Below the pieces are notes generated by a model. It worked only from the letters and a program-made list of their open reading frames with translations, did no database searches and was not told where the DNA came from. This document shows positions 36,011 through 46,303 of a stretch of DNA of 64,000 nucleotides, one piece after another (the first letter of the stretch is position 1; each line of letters opens with the position of its first letter). The DNA is from Ceratorhiza oryzae-sativae (lineage: Eukaryota; Basidiomycota; Agaricomycetes; Cantharellales; Ceratobasidiaceae): assembly GCA_030998015.1 (NCBI GenBank), contig JARWMV010000006.1, forward strand, positions 124,001 through 188,000, given 5' to 3'. Made by a program: the position numbers and the translations under genes.

Positions 36011-36925
36011 ACACGTCGTATATAGGATTGTTGACTGTAAGCATCGTGGGACTATCCTATCAATCAAGTGGTAGGATAACGAAGAGGCCCAAGGGCGAAC
36101 GTCTTACCATTACCACAGATTTGCTAGCTGCCAAGAGGGCCATTAGCTGGTATGGAATCCACATTTTAGGAGGGATCAGAGGTATCGAGGCGGACAATAC
36201 AGTCCAGGAAAGCTAGCAACAGGGCTATTTATTTTCTCTCCGCTTCTCGAAGTGGACATCGAGGATTTTGATTTTAGACCTGCGCCAAATCTAGAACACG
36301 TCATAAGCGCTCACGAACTGCTTGTGCGAGGGTCCGTGGTGCTCGTGAAAGATAATAGAACACATGCCCCACTTCTTGATCGAGTTAGTCGTGCCTGAGA
36401 CGACGAGTTCATATCAGACGGACCCGTCACTGCCGGTTCGGAAGAGCCATGCCAGCTAGCCTAACCTAAATCGTATATTAGTATGGTCAACATGCTAAAT
36501 GTGCCCAAGGTCCTAATGTATTTAGTTCAAAAGCATATGACGTCTCAACTGTTAAATGGAAATAGTAATCAGGATGGCGGTGGCTTGACGCACGAAACCA
36601 AAAAGCACAACCGGTCTACGGTCGCTGGTACGAATAAGGAGTCAAACTAGTTATTGATGTTCAATTAATCTAGGATGGTAAATCGCTTCGGAGGCGCTGT
36701 GCCGTGTCGGAAACCACATCACCTGTATGATAACTGACGCACCAAGCCATTTAGGGATGTAAGTGCTATCGTCATTGAGGCAGGTCATGCAAGGGCGTTT
36801 ACACCAACATTGGACTAGCCGCCCTGACGGGTATATGCGCGTCTAATTCCAATGTCCATACAAAAGACTCGTGCCAATGCGCCAATTCTTGCACCAGACT
36901 TCTCTCCTGACTTCAATAGCCGACA

Positions 36926-37685
36926 ATGGCCCGCTTGCTCTCCTGCTTTTCACTTTTGCTCTGCCTGAATTTTGTGCTAGCGGTACGTCCCTCGATTCTG
37001 GTTACCAATAGCCGTGACTCACGCAAGTGAGGGATGTACAGAGATATTATCTCTATGAGAACTTACCGGACGATCAATGGTGTTGTCACCCCACGGTCGA
37101 CGATGATAACCCTTGGCGCAGACGGGATTACACCAGCTCAGAACTTTATAATTATTACGGAAGGGCAATTACTCTACATATGTCCGGTCAGATCCCTCAG
37201 GAATGGGTGGAGGATAGGTGGGAGGATGTGAGTGTTTACTAAGTTTGCATCGCTACGAATCTCGGGGATAGTGTCTCTTGTTGTTCAAGTTTGTGATGCT
37301 ATCCTAAAAAGGTTCACCAACTAATTCTTTTATGACACAGAGGGTACCACTTATGAAGACCTACTGTCCAGACGGGCCTTGGGATTCATCGAGAGAGATA
37401 TGGATGTTTTACCTGCACAGCGATTTCCGGGTGGAAGCCTCGATTTTGTACCGGGTATGGGCAAAGGCGCAAACCGAACAGGGCGAGGAAGTATGGATAA
37501 TTCGCCACTGCGCTACAGTGAGTGGCTACTTACTGCTGCCTTAATTTTCATTGATTGTTAACATTAAACGCCACACAAAGGTCTCGAATGTCGACCCTGG
37601 AAGTACCACCAGGAGAAGATGGTTCTGTCCCTTGACGAAGGAAGGCTCGGAACAAATGTGTAGCAATGACCTCACATTGAGTTGA
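36926..37685 (+). CDS. Small secreted cysteine-containing protein (unrecognised)
   Basis: Four exons with canonical introns: 36926-36982, 37042-37227, 37341-37517 and 37581-37685, all in phase 0, giving 174 residues. Exon 1 is a clean signal peptide (MARLLSCFSLLLCLNFVLA) ending exactly at the predicted cleavage site. The mature part has six cysteines: a WCC pair in exon 2, TYCPDGPW and RHCAT in exon 3, WFCPLT and QMCSND in exon 4. It is rich in Tyr and Trp and has no membrane span. I do not recognise a family. Size, signal peptide and even Cys number fit the small-secreted-protein class that includes effectors, but function is unknown. Another frame is also open across exons 2 and 3, yet only this one joins to both the signal peptide and a terminating exon. 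Confidence 0.68.
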
Positions 37686-38494
37686 ATCTCTGAGAGGTAA
37701 ACCGTTTGGATCTGGTGTAAAATTTTGTGTCTGGCCTGCCGTCGTTGTCAGTCGAGTTCAAAGATCATAATTTTGAACATGCTTGGAAATGATTTATTCC
37801 ATTAGTTACATACCATGAGATTCAGTTGAACTGAAACCAATGTTGATTGCACTGGGTGCGAGAACAGGGCTATTTCATTTTGACGGACAATTTGCTTCGG
37901 GCCCTTGTAAGATATTGGGGATCATGGAACGCTGACGAGGCCATCTTGAGAAATCATGGTATCCACTCGATCGATATGTGCAACCGAAACACCAGGGATT
38001 GCTCTAGCAAATGGGATTATCTGGAGAGCCACTCGTGGCGAGTGCGTAAGGAAACGGCCGGCTATTGACCATCCGAGCCAATCCCGAGCCGTCGAGTGCC
38101 GAGGGGTGGGGAAATAAGCGCAAGCGAGTGAGTTTGGCGATCGAGTCATGTGGTCCGGAGCCTGAGACGTCTCGCCTGCTCGCAATTGCCGGTTCATTGT
38201 GAATTCGCCAAGAGAGAGGACAAATACAGCTGACCCCATTTGCGAGTGGAGGTGAGACTGCACCATTCGCAGCTGGCACCCTCGTCGGAGTGCATGTGCG
38301 GAGTGTGCATGGTGCAGAGATGGCTCCGTTCGGCCATTCGGTCCAGGTGTGGATGTTATCTGAGTTCCAGAACCGGTGGTGGCCCGATGCGGGGGGACCC
38401 TAAGCGAGGAATATGCAATTGGATGGCGATCCGTCGATGGGGCCGATGGCTATATGAGCGGTGCCCCTAGCTCGGCGCTCTCTCCTCCCCCTCG
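37686..38494. other. Intergenic
   Basis: 3' flank of the secreted-protein gene and promoter side of the siroheme gene. No gene recognised. Confidence 0.4.
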
Positions 38495-40788
38495 ATGGTC
38501 CGCTACCCAGAACCCACACGGGGCGCATCCCTCCTCCTCGCCTTCCGCCCCGCCCGCCGTCCCGTGCTCGTCGTCGGGTCTGGCCATCTCGCCGCAAGCC
38601 GCATCTTCGCCGCCCTCGACGCGGACGCAAACGTGCTTATCGCCGCCCGCGGTGGGATCCGCAAAGCGTGCGAAGAGGTCCAATGGAGAGTCTACCACGG
38701 TGACGCCGAATGGCTCGACGCCGACACTGCCATTGCCGACGAGCCCGACGACCAGCTCCAGCCCGAGGTCCAGCAAGCGCGGTTCCGAGAGCTGCTCGAC
38801 GCGAATCCGGGCGTGATGCTCGTGTGCGTGACGGACACGCTCGGGTCTGGGGCGGACAAGCGTTCGGGGACGAGTGCGGCGGCGATTGCGCGGGCCTGTC
38901 GCGAGCGCCGGGTGCCTGTGAGTGTCGCGGACATGCCTGCCCTCTGCGACTTTACGTTTCCGGCCACGCATCGGTTCGCCCGGAGCGATACGACCTCGGA
39001 TCCGTCTCTCCACACCGTCGATATTCGCGGCTCGAGTCTCCAGCTTGCGGTTACCGCCAACGGACATGGATGTCGTCTTGCCGCTCGTCTGAAACGCGAG
39101 TTGGTCGCTCGGTTGCCGAGGAACGTCGGAGACGCGGTCGATAACGTCGGCCAGCTTCGTCAGCTCGCAAAGTCCGAGGACGAAGACCCAAAAGCGCTGG
39201 AGAGCTCGATGGCGATGAAAGACAGCGGAGTGGACGTTCGGCCCCGGGTCCCCACGCTCAACACGATGGAAGAAGTCGAAGAAGACGACCCAGCGCCGCT
39301 GAATCGACCAGTCAAGCAGCTCGCCATCGACATTGACGAATCCCCGGCCGAGCGAACGGCCAGACGAATGAAATGGGTCGCTCAGCTCAGCGAGTACACG
39401 CCATTGGAACAACTCGCGGCCATGGATGAAGCGGCCATGCGTGTCGTTTTAGCCTCGCGTTCCCCACCCGCGACCACTAAACCCGCCTCGACCGGCAAAT
39501 GTTCGCGATCCCGCTCTCGCCCGCCTCAGGAGCCTGCCCCACTCGACCCTTGCTCACACCACAAGCTCGCCATCAGCCCACCCTCTAAACCCGCCGGACA
39601 AATTATTCTCGTCGGTTCGGGACCCGGCCACCCAGCTTTGTTGACTCGGGCCGCTTACCATGCGCTCACACAACTCGCCTCGCTCGTCCTGGCCGATAAA
39701 CTCGTCCCGGCGGAGATTATGCGCGTTGTACCCAAGGACATCGAGGTACGATCAAGGGGGAAACAAGTCTAATTGGATACTAACAAGAGAGAACCAGGTC
39801 AAAGTTGCGAGGAAATACCCAGGAAACGCCGAGCATGCTCAAGACGAGTTTATTGCTCTCGCAATTGAGGGTGCCCAGGCTGGGAAGTGTGTAGTTCGGG
39901 TAAGCATTGGATTATTCCCACGTTTAGCCTTCTTGTTCTTTGATCTAAATAAAAAAAAATTCGTAGCTTAAACAGGGCGACCCTTTCTTGTACGGCCGAG
40001 GTGGCGAAGAGGTGTTGGCATTCCGCAAGGCGGGATACGAGCCGACGGTTGTGCCTGGCATCTCTTCGTCTCTCGCTGCCCCTCTCCTCGTCGGAGTTCC
40101 CGTCACACAGCGTGGCGTGGCCGATGCGGTTGTGGTGTGTACGGCTGTTGGCAAAGGCGGCAAAGGAGGCGTGATTGTGGGGTATGAAAGAGGGCGGAGT
40201 GTGTCGATCTTGATGGGCGTTGCGAGGCTGGGCGAGGTCGTGAGGTGTTTGACAAGAGGGCGGAGCGACGTGGGCGAAGAGTCCAAGGGAGCGATCCCTC
40301 CTGCTCCGGTATCCGCATCTTCACTCTCGGCTTCGAAACCTCCGACGCTTTCGACTTCTTCACAGCCGACTCCCATCTCGACTTCTCAAGCCCCAACGTC
40401 CCCACTCTCCCCATCCACACCACACACACCCATCTCGTCTCCACTCACGCTCTCCGGCCCGACCTACCCAGGCCATACGCCAGTTGCGATTATCGAGCGT
40501 GCTTCTTCTCCGGATCAACGAATGGTCGCGTCCACGCTGGACGGAATCGAACGTGCGTTGGCTCGATGCGGAGGCGGTCGGCCGCCTGGGATGATTCTCG
40601 TCGGGTGGGCGGTGATGTGCTTGTGCGGAGAGGGAGACGTTGGCGTGTTGGAAGATGGAGATAGCAAGGACGGGGAGAGAGTCAAGAGGTGGTTGGGCGA
40701 CTTGGAGTATGTCGTACGCGAGGGGTTGCCCGAGGGGTGGGACGTGTTTGGCGCGCTGGGTGGAGGGGCGGGCGGCATCGTCGCTTGA
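38495..40788 (+). CDS. Siroheme synthase: precorrin-2 dehydrogenase fused to uroporphyrinogen-III methyltransferase
   Basis: Three exons (38495-39745, 39798-39899, 39967-40788), 724 residues. The N-terminal Met8/CysG-B-like half has a Rossmann start (LVVGSGHLAASRIFAALDADA) and VPVSVADMPALCDFTFPA, where the family has its catalytic Asp region. The C-terminal SUMT half opens with the SAM-binding GQIILVGSGPGHPALLT, then DKLVPAEIM, LKQGDPFLYGRGGEE and GYEPTVVPGISSSLAAP. It ends with PVAIIERASSPDQR and GMILVGWAV. This makes siroheme from uroporphyrinogen III for sulfite and nitrite reductases. An 85-90-residue proline/serine/threonine insert sits inside the methyltransferase between LTRG and the YPGHTPVAII strand. 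Yeast splits these roles between Met1 and Met8. The whole gene is GC-rich and intact. Confidence 0.93.
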
Positions 40789-41280
40789 GCCATCACCCTC
40801 TCAGACTCGATACCGCTTCATAGACATATACACGGATGCAGTAGATTGGTCTGCCACTACCCTATTTACAATTTCTGTTCTTTTCGTATTTTTGTTCTTC
40901 TGGTCTCTCCATTCGTCTGGATGTAGCGTATACCGTACATGACTGCTGGTAGCTGGGTTATTATTGAAATCGATTGTTTGAATGTCTATCGTGGTCGCCC
41001 GGGATGGTCAAACGCACAAGGGTTAGGGGCGCTAGACATTGAAGATTTCGACCACATTTTCTTCGCCCAGAGCCAAGCCTTCCTAACCACCCGATACTGA
41101 CATTGTCGCAAGCACGTCATTTCATTCATCAAATGATATGCATTGCACCCCAATGAAAAAAAAGAAGTTAAAGGAGATCCCATTCGACTGCCGAAACAAC
41201 TAGTGTGTGAAGTGATCGGGCGAGACAACTTCCGCCTCGAAGAACCCGTTTCCCAATCTGCCATTCCACCGGGGAAACTC

Positions 41281-41957
41281 TCAATCAGCCTTTTTCGTTG
41301 TTTCGGGGGCGATAAACCCGAGTTTGGTTCCGAGTATGTGCCAGATCCATTGCCACGCCGAGCCATGGTTCACAACTCTGATCGGCCGAGTTGTCAAGTC
41401 TACTGGAGGCCGGATGAGCTGCAAGAGAAAAGGGACTCACTCGATGTTGTTTCCATATGGGTCTAGGACAAACGAGCCGTAGTAAAACGGGTGGTATTCC
41501 TTCCTGAACCCTGGGGGACCATTGCATCTTCCACCGGCTACATGGAGACGCGTCAGTCACGCGATCGCGTCTCGTGGATGGGATAATTCGAGCGCTCGCC
41601 TTGGATTGCAGCCTCGTAGAATGCATGGACTTGAGCACGTGTGCCAGGGAACGCGACATGGGCAGCCGCGTCGACAGGTTGAGGGTCGCCTCGAACGACT
41701 GGGCCGCCACTGATCCAAAAGTCGGCCTTGTATGGGGATGTACCAAAGCCCATAGCTTTGCCTGGGATCTTGATCTGTATCGAGATCAGAACCACGTAAA
41801 CGAACGAGCAGTCTGGCCGAACCTGGACTTTGTATCCCAGCGGTTCGAGTGCTCGAGTGTAGAACGCCTCGGCGGCGTCGAGGTCTTTCATTCCGCAGAG
41901 TCCGACATGGTCGAGAGGCATGGTGTCGTCGTTTGTCGGGCTGGTGGTGGTTGTCAC
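41281..41957 (-). CDS. VOC (glyoxalase/dioxygenase fold) family protein
   Basis: About four exons. The N-terminus LDHVGLCGMKDLDAAEAFYT is the first beta-alpha unit of a VOC module, then EPLGYKV, GFGTSPYKADFWISGG, AAAHVAFPGTRAQVHAFYEA and, after an intron, AGGRCNGPPGFRKEYHPFYY then GSFVLDPYGNNIE. This is the usual single-module lactoylglutathione-lyase/bleomycin-resistance-like protein of fungi, reaction unknown. The last exon runs well past the common end, with about 38 extra residues to TKKAD before the stop at 41281. A start at 41921 (MPLDHVG) is an alternative to 41957. Confidence 0.82.
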
Positions 41958-42534
41958 GAGTTGTGTTTTTGCTCGCCGTTTATCCCATCACTCCTGTTCC
42001 TGTGGCTCGGCGAGAACTAGATCAACCATCAGGCCGAGTCACCGCCGGCGATGTCAATCCCGTCCTTGGCGCGGGGACGGAATTTGGACTTCTTCGTTGG
42101 ACATCCCCATAGTTGATTTCGATAACAGTAAGAAAGGAAACACGGTTGGATATGTGGGAATCAGAGCTCTCGCGAAGTGGCTGTGGGTTTAGTTCGGTTT
42201 GTTTGCTCCCATCAGCTGGAGACTGTCCCTCCTGGTGCACTCCTTGGCTGGCAGTGTTAGACCAACAACTCTAAAAATGAAAACTTAAAATTTTCAGATA
42301 TACTCTGGGCCACTGGTTCAATCAATTGAAAATTTACCAGACCACAGCAGTGTTTAGGCATCCAATCAAGCATCCAACAGCATGCTTGGGGTGCAATGGT
42401 GAAATAATGGCTCATTCCATCTGTTCTCAATGACAGGGTTTATTATAAAAATTTGATGAGTGCTCAATACTGACATTGAATGGAGTACAGAACACTTCAA
42501 ACCCTAATTTGTATTGCAGATACATGTTATGGAT
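41958..42534. other. Boundary of gene region and repeat block
   Basis: Host sequence grading into AT-rich sequence from about 42270. No gene recognised. Confidence 0.4.
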
Positions 42535-43832
42535 CACTAACATTTTCTATTATTTTAGTCTGCTCTGCCAACCTCAAGTGATGCCTCTGTAATTAAATTG
42601 TGAAATACTCGAATTTGTATGTGCTCTGAATTGTACTATTTTCCATTCCGTTAAATAGTACAAATTTCCCGCTCTCCAACGCATATTTTATTAAGTTTTT
42701 ACAATAAGATCTCAGAGAGATACAGAGGTTGTGATATTTCCTCTTATCAGGAGATATTGATTACAACATCGCACCACTCATATCTTGGCAACCGCTTACG
42801 CTATCAAGGCAATCTTGTGCTCTATCGATAGCTAATCTTCGGCGGTATCTGCTGCCCGAAGATCGTCGCGATCCAACGGATCCTCGCGCCGGAATGGCCC
42901 AAAGATCATTAGAATCTTACTGGACCATCAATCAAGATCTAATGACTCCAGTGAGTCAGGAGAGCTTCCCAAATTGATCCAGAAGCTTCTCTGACTCACT
43001 TTATGACTCACTGAGATGTAGCCTCTGTTCATTACATGTATATACTATGATAATATGATCTACAAGCCAATAGCAGGTCTCAGATGCATCAATGCCTTCA
43101 ATCCACACCCTGTCTTTACTCTTTTATCCTATACTGGGCTAGGGTGTACCCCAAGTATAGCAGTACCCTCTTTTGATGATTGCAGTGGCATGCATGTATC
43201 TATTTGGCTCTGGAATGCCCTCCTCAGGGTATAAAAGGACCTCCTCTGAGGCCCTTCCAGACCACCTTCCTCCCTCTACTCAACCCAGACTGATTATTGG
43301 TTTCTTTTCTCTTTCTATTTCTCTTGTCTGAGTGTGATTTCTTATATAACTAGTACTGAGGAATAAAGTACCATATTAGTTATATACTGTCTGAGTCATT
43401 GTATCTTATATACAGAGATATATAAGGATACAATATTGCCTGATTGAGCATGACATTAAGTACCAGCTATTAGAGGAAATCTAAGTACCTGTAGCTGAGG
43501 AAGTACACACATTAGGCAGCCCACCATCTATCCTATAAGCTATCACTTAAGTCTAGTATTAAGATTAGTATCAGTTAGTCCAAGCAACTAGGGCTGAACT
43601 ACATTTAAGATATCTAAGGGAACCTGACCATAGTAGTCTTGCTCTTTATACCTATAAATTAGTCAGTTTACACTGTGAAAGATTAAGACTACCTTGAGTG
43701 TTACTTGATCGCATTGCAACTACTTTGAGCCTTCTTACTCTAGTCTAAGAAGTATTGAGTACAATTAGTGTATACTAACATATCTACATTTGCTTAAGCT
43801 TTAGATATTCAAGTATACCCTGACCCGTAACA
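42535..43832 (+). mobile_element. Solo LTR, family X (copy 1)
   Basis: About 1.3 kb bounded by TGTTA...TAACA and flanked by a perfect 5-bp duplication, ATACA, on both sides. Inside lies a TATAAAAGG box near 43230 and a long leader-like region, as in an LTR. A second copy in opposite orientation lies at 54701-56005 with its own duplication. No internal retroelement sequence adjoins it, so it is a recombined solo LTR. Confidence 0.9.
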
Positions 43833-44213
43833 ATACATCAGGAAAAAATGGATTGTTTATAAATTAGGATTTCACAAATTATAGCAAATTTTTGGAAATT
43901 TGTGAAATACATTCTTTATAAACCTGCATGTCTCCTGGAAGGCACTTTGGAGATGTGTTGGGGGAATTTCAAATGGGTTTATAGCTATAATCCAGGTTTA
44001 TTCACTGCAATATAATTGACACATCACCACAGTTTATTATAGGTGACAAAAGGGGGGGGGGACAGCAATTCTTGCAACTTGTTTATATGTGGTTATTTCA
44101 TGTTATTTACAATAATAATTTAGGGAGGTTTTTCCTGATGTATCATGTGCAACAAAGCCAGGCTTTAGGCCAAGAAAATTCTAGAACTACAGTATGGGAC
44201 AAAACCTTTCAAG
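43833..44213. other. AT-rich repeat debris
   Basis: No ORF or LTR end recognised. Contains a G10 run near 44053. Confidence 0.3.
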
Positions 44214-44342
44214 TGTCACAACCTGACACACATATATTCATCATATAATATTTTCTTGAGTTTTTACATTTTTTAAGAACATTTTCAAAACACACTTTCC
44301 TTTTATGGTACAACTGTATCATGTGACTCACAGAATGTTCCT
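44214..44342 (+). mobile_element. Truncated LTR of the Ty3/Gypsy family (B/C-like)
   Basis: Starts TGTCACAACCTGACACACATAT and matches the first about 130 bp of the LTR at 56770-56317, then stops at GAATGTTCC. Confidence 0.75.
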
Positions 44343-44479
44343 GTCAGAGCTACAACCTGGAAGATAACTCAAACACCTAAGGGGCAATGAGAGTCCTATG
44401 GGCGATGATGCCAGAGGACTAAGTTGCAATGTCAAGGGGTAGACGTGCAACGAAGGAGGGGTATGCAATAAGAAGTGGG

Positions 44480-44640
44480 TAGGAGTGACTTAAAGTGAAG
44501 GCTTATATCTTAAAGAGGACTGGGCAGCACTATATGACTTGTGGTCACACAGGTAGTAGAGGGAATACAACAGGAGGTCAAGTTCTGAGGCTTAAGGCTC
44601 TCAGACTCTCCCTTTATATATTCATACAAGTAGCTATATC
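44480..44640 (-). mobile_element. Fragment of a further LTR family (D)
   Basis: The reverse complement resembles 56838-56960 over more than 100 bp. Read on the minus strand it has ATATATAAAGG followed about 30 nt later by AGAACTTGACCT, the same layout as the neighbouring self-priming LTRs. Both boundaries are lost. Confidence 0.5.
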
Positions 44641-45017
44641 TGTCACGAACTGACATGCATATATCCACTCTATAATATTTTCTCAATTTACTACATTTTA
44701 TGAGATCATCTTCAAAACATACTTGCCTTTTATGGTATATCTGTGTCATGTGACTCATGGAATGTTCCGGACCAGTAACCGAGATGTATTTCAACTCCAA
44801 TGTGAAATTCCGCAGTTCCGCAGTCGCTTCTACTGCTTCTATCTCTTATCTGTCGTGACTCACTGTACAGACTTGTTTGTTATGATGTGGCTCGTACTAT
44901 GTATATAAACCAGGTCAAGTTTGCAGAGGACTCCTCAAGAACTTGACCTCTTGTCAAATACAAGTTCTTTTATTTTTCTTACTATTTTCCTCGTTGCCTG
45001 ACTTGTCGTCGTTGACA
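44641..45017 (+). repeat. 5' LTR of A1
   Basis: Contains TATATAAA at about 44902. The segment TCAAGAACTTGACCT at 44935-44949, about 30 nt further on, is therefore expected at or near the 5' end of the transcript. Confidence 0.95.
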
Positions 45018-45019
45018 TC

Positions 45020-45034
45020 AGGTCAAGTTCTTGA
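45020..45034 (+). promoter_or_regulatory. Self-complementary primer-binding site of A1
   Basis: AGGTCAAGTTCTTGA lies two bases after the LTR and is the exact reverse complement of 44935-44949, just downstream of the TATA box. This is the Tf1/sushi arrangement, in which the RNA 5' end folds back to prime reverse transcription. No tRNA-like TGG start is present. Confidence 0.8.
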
Positions 45035-45338
45035 CAATCGTAAGTCTCAGTGTTGTCTGGGATACGTCTGGAACACTGTTGGCGTCGTCTTGAGATAACT
45101 CCTCATTGCCTTCCCCAATCCCACTCCACTTATCCACAGCCACAAGACATCGTTGCCCTATACGCGCCTCTGTGAAACCTTGCATAGCCAGGTCCCTCAC
45201 ACGTCGTAACAAGCTTCGGTTCTCTAATCTCTTTCGTCAACAAGAGGTGGGGTTGCTCATTGCCCTTAAGTAGCTGAGCAACGGAGGTCACCTTCCTATT
45301 CCAATAGACTTGGGAAAGGGTCTATTTTTCCTTTTATC

Positions 45339-45704
45339 TTGCTCTTGCTTGAGTACGTCTCTGACGGAACGCATGGCCCTCAAGTGGCACAACCTTTTAC
45401 AGAAGATCAGCGCTGCCATCTGTGTGGGTGGTTCGGACACCTATCAATCCACTGCTTCACCCTCAACTTGGTCGAAAGTATCCTTGAAGAAGCTGGGCAC
45501 ATCAATTTCAACCAAGTAGTAATCATCAAAGTCCGCCCCCAGAAAGTCGGACGCGCCCAACAAGCCTTCGTCACCGAGCCAGGTGCCCCTGAGTGCAAAA
45601 TCTGCTGTCAGGCGAATGGAGCCACCTTCCCAGCGCGCTGCCCCTATTGTCCTAAGAAGGACAAATTCCTCTATTACTACACTATCCCCCACAACCAGCT
45701 ATAA
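45339..45704 (+). CDS. Retrotransposon leader ORF1 with zinc-binding motifs
   Basis: 121 codons. CHLCGWFGHLSIHC is a perfect CX2CX4HX4C knuckle; later CKICC and CPYC form a second Cys cluster. The A2 copy (57672-58037) is open over its full length with the same Cys/His positions. Fragments B and C keep the same knuckle spacing. It is separate from the gag knuckle. Role unknown; RNA or DNA binding is likely from the motif. Confidence 0.65.
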   Translation: MLLLEYVSDGTHGPQVAQPFTEDQRCHLCGWFGHLSIHCFTLNLVESILEEAGHINFNQVVIIKVRPQKVGRAQQAFVTEPGAPECKICCQANGATFPARCPYCPKKDKFLYYYTIPHNQL

Positions 45705-46092
45705 GCTGGAGAACCTCGGCCAACAGCTTCTTTGTCACCTGCTAAACACTATTGAAAACTTCCAAGACAGGTACCGTTATTACTGGAATAAGTACGAAGA
45801 AACCCGTGAAAAACTTCACAAAGCCAAGGCCTGTTGCACATACTTAACCGAGTGTTTGCGCGAACACCAGGAGGACTACCTATCCCTCCTCCAAGACCAT
45901 CTCAGACTAGAAGCTATAGTCCGAGAAACAATTGAACCTCATGAGTATGCCTTCCCCGTCTTCTCAACGCCGTCAGACCTCCCTCACCCCACCTTTCTAA
46001 GTGGCACGGGCTCGCCAATTCAGGAAGAAGCACCCCTTCCGGCAGCCCAAATCAATCCTCCCCAAGGAAGCACTCCTTCGGGATCCAACTAA
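45583..46092 (+). CDS. Retrotransposon leader ORF2 (coiled-coil)
   Basis: Overlaps the end of ORF1 in the +1 frame. The segment LENLGQQLLCHLLNTIENFQ and KYEETREKLHKAKA predict a coiled coil, followed by a Pro/Ser-rich tail. The same overlap and frame occur in A2 at 57856-58257, where a stop shortens it. The first 120 nt may be chance overlap; the part after the ORF1 stop is the conserved protein. Confidence 0.5.
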   Translation: MPLSAKSAVRRMEPPSQRAAPIVLRRTNSSITTLSPTTSYKLENLGQQLLCHLLNTIENFQDRYRYYWNKYEETREKLHKAKACCTYLTECLREHQEDYLSLLQDHLRLEAIVRETIEPHEYAFPVFSTPSDLPHPTFLSGTGSPIQEEAPLPAAQINPPQGSTPSGSN

Positions 46093-46279
46093 ACTAAAGA
46101 GGGTGGAGTGCCCATATCGTTGCCAAGACACCAAAAGTTGGGACTTGGACGATACTTGGTTGAGATTCGCAGGAATAGGGGACTTCGAAATTTATAGACT
46201 TGTGAGGGGAACAGAAATCTTTTATTATCAAAACAATTCTCAATTCCCTGTACTTCCTTACTGTCTCTGTCGCCTTTAA
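46001..46279 (+). CDS. Retrotransposon leader ORF3
   Basis: Overlaps ORF2's end, again in the next +1 frame. Reads KSWDLDDTWLRFAGI, IYRLVRGTEIFYYQNNSQF and ends 25 nt before the gag start. A2 has the same ORF at 58334-58612 with few replacements. It may be reached by frameshifting from ORF2 or be translated separately. Confidence 0.45.
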   Translation: MARARQFRKKHPFRQPKSILPKEALLRDPTKLKRVECPYRCQDTKSWDLDDTWLRFAGIGDFEIYRLVRGTEIFYYQNNSQFPVLPYCLCRL

Positions 46280-46303
46280 AAATCTACTCGAGTCCTTTCT
46301 GAA

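Noticed and set aside
37034..37561. Alternative open frames across exons 2 and 3 of the secreted protein
   Set aside because: They do not join to the signal-peptide exon or to a good terminal exon with canonical splice sites, whereas the chosen frame does at all junctions.
38450..39412. Long minus-strand ORF of 320 codons
   Set aside because: Antisense shadow of the GC-rich siroheme synthase exon; no domain and high Arg content.
45018..45034. Conventional tRNA primer-binding site
   Set aside because: The sequence after the LTR does not begin with TGG and instead matches the element's own LTR exactly.
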